Source: an uncultured Oscillibacter sp.
GTDB lineage: Bacteria; Bacillota; Clostridia; Oscillospirales; Oscillospiraceae
Length of the DNA: 10,796 bases
Direction of reading: 5' to 3'
Assembly: GCA_900551885.1 (NCBI GenBank)
Contig: URXS01000063.1
Coordinates: 1-10,796 of the forward strand
The notes under the pieces are model-generated. The model saw nothing but the letters and a program-made list of their open reading frames with translations. It was not told the DNA's origin and ran no database searches. Shown piece by piece: positions 7,136 through 10,796 of this stretch (position 1 is its first letter; every line of letters starts with the position of its first letter). A program made the translations under genes and the position numbers.

Positions 7136-8023
7136 TTACGGTACACTGCCGCTTTTCGAACAGTTTACCACCTTTTCAGGGGAAATACAACCCTCCCCCG
7201 GCTCCGCTAGCAGGGGACTGTACATCATAATGGCGTCGTTGGTGAAGAGAAACCGCTCCTCTACCAGCCGCCCCTCCCGGCTCCACACCTGCCGGTACAA
7301 TGCGTTGTGGCGTACATACCCTCCCCAGGCTGCCTGTTCCATCCGGTGGTCCCGCTCCACGATCTCGTAGCGGTACGCCGGCAGCTCTATGGCCCGCCAC
7401 GCACCCTCCAGATGGGTGTCTCCAACCTGAAGGCAGAGCTGGAAAGGCTGGTCAGTATCATTGCGGATCATCAAATCCCGATGGGGATAGGCGCAGGTGG
7501 CTCCACTGCCGAAGGGCTGGGTACGGTTTGCATCAGGAAAGACATCGTGGGAGTGCCGGTACCGTTCCACAACTGTCAGAGGCGTGTGGAGCGTCATCCA
7601 AAAAATCAGATTAGATAGTTGACATAATCCTCCACCCACATCGCTGCCGATGCGGCCCAGAAACAGCACCATCCCCTCCCGATAGCCTTTCTGGCGTGTG
7701 GGCCTTCCAATCAGACGCCAGTAACTGAAGGTCTCACCTGGGGCCAGCACCAACCCATCCAGGCGAGCCACTGCCAGGCGCAAATTCACCACCTTGTTCT
7801 CCTGGAGAACCATCTCCTCGCCCCGCAAATGGCGATACAGTGGTGTGGCATGAGCAAACTGTACCTGAGGCAGACGCTCGGCCTGCCTCTGTGTGGCCCA
7901 GCGGAATCGGGGAGAGCACCACAGCAGATACCGTGCGCCCGTATACCACGCCTTACCCAGGCGCAGCCGCAGCCAGCTCCGGCGAATTGGCGGGCACAGT
8001 TGTTTGTTACCAGGGTCGACCAT
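7136..8023 (-). CDS. VanW family protein
   Basis: This protein has 295 residues from the ATG at 8021-8023, which has GGGAGGTG at 8033-8040, 9 nt upstream. In-frame GTG codons further upstream lack a comparable site. The VanW domain is clear: NLRLAVARLDGLVLAPGETFSYWRLIG (80-106), GYREGMVLFLGRIGSDVGGGLCQLSNLIFW (113-142), ERYRHSHDVFPD (153-164) and a PHRDLMIRNDTDQPFQL strand (180-196). The N-terminal 60 residues are basic, with no clear signal peptide. VanW is named from vanB-type vancomycin resistance clusters, but its role is unknown and solitary homologues are common. No vanRS, vanH, vanA/B or vanX gene is nearby, so resistance should not be inferred. The matE gene lies upstream beyond a terminator-like hairpin. 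Confidence 0.9.
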   Translation of the reverse strand: MVDPGNKQLCPPIRRSWLRLRLGKAWYTGARYLLWCSPRFRWATQRQAERLPQVQFAHATPLYRHLRGEEMVLQENKVVNLRLAVARLDGLVLAPGETFSYWRLIGRPTRQKGYREGMVLFLGRIGSDVGGGLCQLSNLIFWMTLHTPLTVVERYRHSHDVFPDANRTQPFGSGATCAYPHRDLMIRNDTDQPFQLCLQVGDTHLEGAWRAIELPAYRYEIVERDHRMEQAAWGGYVRHNALYRQVWSREGRLVEERFLFTNDAIMMYSPLLAEPGEGCISPEKVVNCSKSGSVP

Positions 8024-8119
8024 CCTGCGCTTCACCTCCCTTGTCCCTTTATTGTCCGCAAAAAAGGAGGAACACTCCACCTCAAATGGCTACAAAGCAG
8101 TTACGAATTGAAAACAACA

Positions 8120-8162
8120 GCCCCCGGTAGCCTCTTACGAGACCTCCGGGGGCGTTTTTTTT
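8120..8162. terminator. Rho-independent terminator, probably bidirectional, downstream of matE
   Basis: GCCCCCGG (8120-8127) pairs with CCGGGGGC (8146-8153), with a smaller CTC/GAG stem inside. Eight T (8155-8162) follow on the plus strand. Read from matE (minus strand), it lies just past the stop and is followed by TGTTGTTTT, a weaker tail. It separates matE from the vanW-like gene, although the stronger direction is the plus strand, where no gene is seen. Confidence 0.82.
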
Positions 8163-8169
8163 GTAGAGT

Positions 8170-9561
8170 CTAGCGACTCAATTCCCGATATGTGCGAAAA
8201 ATCAGCACCCCAGCGATGACGAACGTCAAAATATCTGACACCGGCATGGAATACAGCACGCCATCCAATCCAAAGAACACCGGCAGCAACAGCGCAAAGC
8301 CCACACCGAATACAACTTCCCGCAGCATGGATAGCAGGGTGGAAGACAGAGCCTTTCCCAGGGACTGGAGATAAATGAATGTTCCTTTATTGACACAGGC
8401 AAAGACCATCATGCAGAGATAGATCCGGAAGGACCGAATTGCAAACTCTGTATAATAGGAGCTTTCGTTGGCGGCGCCAAAAATGGCAATCAACTGCCGG
8501 GGCAAAAGCTCCACAATCAGCAGCGCCACAAACCCAACAGCCGCCTCCGCTGTCAACAGGCGGGTAAACAGCCGCTTCGCCCAGTCCTTTCGACCAGCAC
8601 CGATATTGTAGCCCACCACCGGAATGCATCCAGCCGCCAGGCCTACAGCGATCGAGATCACGATCTGAAAAAACTTCATCACAATACCCACGACTGCCAT
8701 AGGTATCTGGGCGTACTGGTCCTGGCTGAAAATCGGGTCCAATGTGCCATATTGCCGGATCATATTGTTGACTGCCGCCATGGAAGCCACCAGAGAGATC
8801 TGAGACAGCAGACTGCAAAGGCCCAGCGGCAAGAACTTTTTAATCAGGGACCAACGCAGGCCGAAGCTATCCCGTTGCAATCTGACAGCCTTCATGCGGC
8901 GCAGATACCAAATGGACAGCATTGCTGTGAGAATTTGTCCCAGCACTGTGGCCACAGCGGCACCCATCATCCCCCAGTGGCAACCGAAAATAAACATCGG
9001 GTCCAGGATGATGTTCACCACCGCTCCGGCCAGAGTGGAAGCCATAGCGAGGCGGGGACTGCCGTCGGAACGGATAATAGGATTCATGGCCTGACCAAAC
9101 ATATAGAATGGGATGCCCAAGGTAATCCAGAAGAAATACTCCTTGGCCTGGATAAAAGTTTCCTGATTCACCCGGCCCCCAAACATACTGAGAATGGGTT
9201 CCTGGAATATCAGATAAAGAGCCGTCAAAACCAGGCTGACAACCACAGACAGCACCACGGCGTTACCAATGCTGCGACTGGCGTTATCCTTGGCGCCTGC
9301 TCCCAAGCTGATACTGACATAAGCGCAGCAACCATCCCCTACCAATACGGCAATAGCCAAGGCCACTACTGTCAACGGAAACACCACTGTGTTGGCCGCG
9401 TTGCCATAAGAGCCCAAGTAACTTGCGTTGGCAATGAAGATCTGGTCTACAATGTTATACAGAGCAGCTACCAACAGAGAAATGATACAGGGAACAGCAT
9501 ACCGTTCCATCAGTTTCCCAACAGGCTCCGTTTCCAAGAAAGAATTGGAACGCTCTTCCAT
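8170..9561 (-). CDS. MATE-family multidrug/cation antiporter
   Basis: This 463-residue protein is of usual length for the MATE family, with about 12 hydrophobic segments. The first half holds PCIISLLVAALYNIVDQIFI (24-43, with the conserved acidic D39) and YVSISLGAGAKDNASRSIGN (81-100), then MNPIIRSDGSPRLAM (159-173) and NIILDPMFIFG (183-193). The second half repeats the GxNxGAGR pattern as GYNIGAGRKDWAKR (317-330), the internal duplication typical of MATE. These proteins export drugs, metabolites or cations across the inner membrane in exchange for Na+ or H+. The sequence looks closest to the MepA-like branch, but the substrate is unknown. The ATG has GGAGG 9 nt upstream. By eye the gene is less GC-rich than the gcv operon. 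It appears to be a single-gene unit with a leader of roughly 165 nt. Confidence 0.93.
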   Translation of the reverse strand: MEERSNSFLETEPVGKLMERYAVPCIISLLVAALYNIVDQIFIANASYLGSYGNAANTVVFPLTVVALAIAVLVGDGCCAYVSISLGAGAKDNASRSIGNAVVLSVVVSLVLTALYLIFQEPILSMFGGRVNQETFIQAKEYFFWITLGIPFYMFGQAMNPIIRSDGSPRLAMASTLAGAVVNIILDPMFIFGCHWGMMGAAVATVLGQILTAMLSIWYLRRMKAVRLQRDSFGLRWSLIKKFLPLGLCSLLSQISLVASMAAVNNMIRQYGTLDPIFSQDQYAQIPMAVVGIVMKFFQIVISIAVGLAAGCIPVVGYNIGAGRKDWAKRLFTRLLTAEAAVGFVALLIVELLPRQLIAIFGAANESSYYTEFAIRSFRIYLCMMVFACVNKGTFIYLQSLGKALSSTLLSMLREVVFGVGFALLLPVFFGLDGVLYSMPVSDILTFVIAGVLIFRTYRELSR

Positions 9562-9654
9562 AAGCTAAAACCTCCACGGAAAAAAGTCATACGGCAGAAC
9601 TTTCACAGTGCGTCGTCAGTTTTAAAGGAATTCTACACTCGTCTTGCCAATATC

Positions 9655-9719
9655 CGTCACATTTTAGGCGCAAAAAAACAGCGTGTGACGTCCAACTGGA
9701 TTTACGCAGTTAAACGCTA
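9655..9719 (-). promoter_or_regulatory. Structured segment of the matE leader (possible attenuator)
   Basis: On the minus strand, GTTTAACTG (9707-9715) pairs with CAGTTGGAC (9690-9698) around an 8-nt loop. TAGCGT (9714-9719) can pair with ACGCTG (9679-9684), which directly abuts seven T (9672-9678). CGTCAC (9685-9690) can instead pair with GTGACG (9655-9660). Competing stems beside a T run suggest possible attenuation. I recognise no known riboswitch class. Confidence 0.35.
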
Positions 9720-9733
9720 CACGTTGTAATTGT

Positions 9734-9762
9734 AGTATAAGATACTTTTCTACCAGACGCAA
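9734..9762 (-). promoter_or_regulatory. Probable matE promoter with overlapping short palindrome
   Basis: On the minus strand, TTGCGT (9757-9762) lies 17 nt before TATACT (9734-9739). The -10 box is strong and the -35 box weak. A start near 9727 gives a leader of about 165 nt. AGTATCTTATACT (9734-9746) is a 5-3-5 inverted repeat covering the -10 box and could be an operator. Confidence 0.5.
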
Positions 9763-9941
9763 AGGTGATTTTCCACAAACATTTTGGTATTTTCTCCTCT
9801 TAGAGTGCCTTTCCATGTACTTTTTGACAACGTTCCAAGCTCTATGGTCTATTACATCTCCCCGTTTCTTGCGGCGCCCAGAGGTTTCACTGGGAGAGAG
9901 AAGAAATGGGCTATTCGGGCAGACACACTTCCACGAAGCAC
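9763..9941. other. Intergenic stretch between matE promoter and rRNA terminator, nothing assignable
   Basis: These 179 nt hold no convincing gene. A small hairpin, CCCAG/CTGGG (9877-9881 with 9890-9894), and a 10-codon open frame at 9750-9782 are the only structures seen; neither is persuasive. Confidence 0.5.
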
Positions 9942-9972
9942 AAAAAAGGACACACTCGAAAGAGTGTGTCCT
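9942..9972 (-). terminator. Rho-independent terminator after 5S rRNA
   Basis: An 11-bp stem (AGGACACACTC at 9947-9957 and its complement at 9962-9972) closes a GAAA loop (TTTC on the minus strand). Six T (9942-9947) follow on the minus strand. It begins 4 nt after the predicted 5S 3' end and closes the rRNA transcription unit. Confidence 0.95.
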
Positions 9973-9976
9973 CTGT

Positions 9977-10091
<115 letters not shown>

Positions 10092-10098
10092 TATGTCA

Positions 10099-10113
10099 TC
10101 CGGTCTTACCGGA
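10099..10113 (-). other. Small hairpin in the 5S precursor leader
   Basis: TCCGGT and ACCGGA form a 6-bp stem with a 3-nt loop, 7 nt before the mature 5S start and downstream of the probable transcription start near 10118. It may guide processing of the precursor; this is inference. Confidence 0.45.
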
Positions 10114-10124
10114 GAACATCCTGT

Positions 10125-10153
10125 ATTATATTGTCTTTTCTGCGCTTTGTCAA
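10125..10153 (-). promoter_or_regulatory. Consensus housekeeping promoter for 5S rRNA
   Basis: On the minus strand TTGACA (10148-10153) and TATAAT (10125-10130) are separated by exactly 17 nt, matching the sigma-A/sigma-70 consensus at all 12 positions. Transcription should start near 10118, about 27 nt before the mature 5S. The -35 hexamer lies within an inverted repeat, GCGCTT-GACA-AAGCGC (10142-10157). Confidence 0.9.
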
Positions 10154-10164
10154 GCGCCTTTATC

Positions 10165-10199
10165 TCACTTTTCAAACCAGCAAAGCGTTTGAAAAGTGA
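10165..10199. other. Strong hairpin between tRNA-Glu and the 5S promoter
   Basis: TCACTTTTCAAAC (10165-10177) and its exact complement (10187-10199) form a 13-bp stem with a 9-nt loop. No T run follows on the minus strand (GATAAAGG), so it is not a standard terminator. It could act in processing or as a boundary between the upstream tRNA transcript and the 5S unit. Confidence 0.6.
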
Positions 10200-10206
10200 A
10201 GAGGAA

Positions 10207-10265
10207 AAGCAGCGGAGGGAATGAGCTTTCGCGCTCCGCGGAAGCGAATGATCCGCAGCTTGCTT
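10207..10265. other. Structured spacer downstream of tRNA-Glu
   Basis: AAGCA and GCGGA (10207-10216) pair with TCCGC (10252-10256) and TGCTT (10261-10265), with a 4-nt bulge. An inner near-palindrome is centred on CCGCGG. On the minus strand the stem is followed by only a short T run (CTTTTCC). It could be a weak terminator or a processing structure for the tRNA end of the operon. Confidence 0.4.
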
Positions 10266-10270
10266 TGACG

Positions 10271-10345
10271 TGGTGACCCGTACCGGATTCGAACCGATGT
10301 TAACGGCGTGAGAGGCCGCTGTCTTAACCACTTGACCAACGGGCC
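10271..10345 (-). tRNA. tRNA-Glu (anticodon CTC)
   Basis: This 75-nt tRNA includes an encoded CCA. The acceptor GGCCCGT pairs with ACGGGTC (one G-U). The D-arm stem is GTC/GAC, and the anticodon stem GCGGC/GCCGT encloses the loop CTCTCAC, giving anticodon CTC (Glu, GAG codons). The T arm ATCGG-TTCGAAT-CCGGT is intact. It starts 1 nt after the CCA of tRNA-Lys, so the two come from one precursor. Confidence 0.95.
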
Positions 10346-10346
10346 A

Positions 10347-10422
10347 TGGTGCACCTTCACGGACTCGAACCGGGGACCCACTGATTAAGAGTCAGTTGCT
10401 CTACCAACTGAGCTAAAGGTGC
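10347..10422 (-). tRNA. tRNA-Lys (anticodon CTT)
   Basis: This 76-nt tRNA includes an encoded CCA. The acceptor GCACCTT/AAGGTGC is perfect and the D-arm is GCTC/GAGC. The anticodon stem ACTGA/TCAGT encloses loop CTCTTAA, giving anticodon CTT (Lys, AAG codons). The T stem CCCGG/CCGTG has one C-U mismatch at the second pair (position 50-64). It follows 23S after about 97 nt, in an unusual position between 23S and 5S. Confidence 0.95.
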
Positions 10423-10519
10423 ATACTCTTCTTTTCCTTGAGTCTGCGCGCTTTCCGCTGCACCCTCAAAACCGAACAACGTAACATGCTCATCTTTCAG
10501 GCCGCCTGCTTTCTTTCGT
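10423..10519 (-). other. Spacer between 23S rRNA and tRNA-Lys
   Basis: This roughly 97-nt transcribed spacer contains, on the minus strand, GTTGTTCGGTTTTGAGGGTGC (near 10460-10480). That resembles the GTTC-x-GTTTTGAG element common in Firmicute rRNA spacers. No tRNA or separate promoter was seen in it. Confidence 0.5.

Positions 10520-10796
<277 letters not shown>

Noticed and set aside
7136..8023. A glycopeptide resistance gene cluster
   Set aside because: Only a VanW-domain gene is present; no ligase, dehydrogenase, dipeptidase or two-component genes lie near, and solitary VanW genes are common in Firmicutes.
8064..8130. A plus-strand AAGGAGGA followed by a 14-codon frame ending at the 8120 hairpin
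   Set aside because: The ribosome-site spacing is about 17 nt and the peptide (MATKQLRIENNSPR) has no recognisable character. It is kept only as part of the possible plus-strand RNA idea.
8752..9729. A 325-codon plus-strand open frame antisense to matE and its leader
   Set aside because: The opposite strand holds a clear MATE protein; the plus-strand translation is rich in Q, H and R without domains and runs through the matE promoter.
9750..9782. A 10-codon minus-strand open frame with AGAGGAG 11 nt upstream
   Set aside because: It is too short, the ribosome site is too far, and it ends inside the matE promoter spacer, so it would not be on that transcript.

Overview
The window looks like a chromosomal piece of a GC-rich Clostridia-type Firmicute, probably in or near the Oscillospiraceae (Flavonifractor/Pseudoflavonifractor-like). 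The reasons are the split glycine decarboxylase (gcvPA/gcvPB), strong purine-rich Shine-Dalgarno sites, GC-rich codon use, and the mix of VanW, DUF2752, DUF4870 and MATE genes. The taxonomic call is inference; only a database search could settle it.

Plus strand, 2-4767: the 3' part of a glycine cleavage operon, gcvT(partial)-gcvH-gcvPA-gcvPB-glyA. The P protein (two subunits), the lipoyl carrier H and the aminomethyltransferase T convert glycine + THF to CO2, NH3 and 5,10-methylene-THF. SHMT then joins a second glycine with methylene-THF to give serine, or runs in reverse. The L protein (lipoamide dehydrogenase) and lipoate ligase are not visible. The operon ends at a terminator shared with the convergent gene.

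Minus strand, 4818-6222: an ECF-type sigma factor overlapping by 8 nt a membrane-anchored protein that is probably its anti-sigma factor. Upstream is an intergenic imperfect hairpin (6304-6358).

Minus strand, 6379-9561, in order of transcription: a MATE-family efflux gene with a long, possibly structured leader; a VanW-family protein; a small DUF4870 (Tic20-like) membrane protein; a strong terminator; and a DUF2752 membrane protein whose start lies only about 12 nt beyond that terminator.

Minus strand, 9942-10796: the distal end of an rRNA locus, ordered 23S (3' end only) - tRNA-Lys(CTT) - tRNA-Glu(CTC) - structured spacer - promoter - 5S - terminator. The 5S gene has its own promoter with perfect -35 and -10 hexamers 17 bp apart, so it appears to be a separate transcription unit. 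This is the most unusual arrangement in the window. I saw no CRISPR array, insertion sequence, integrase or phage gene, and no clearly novel multi-gene system.
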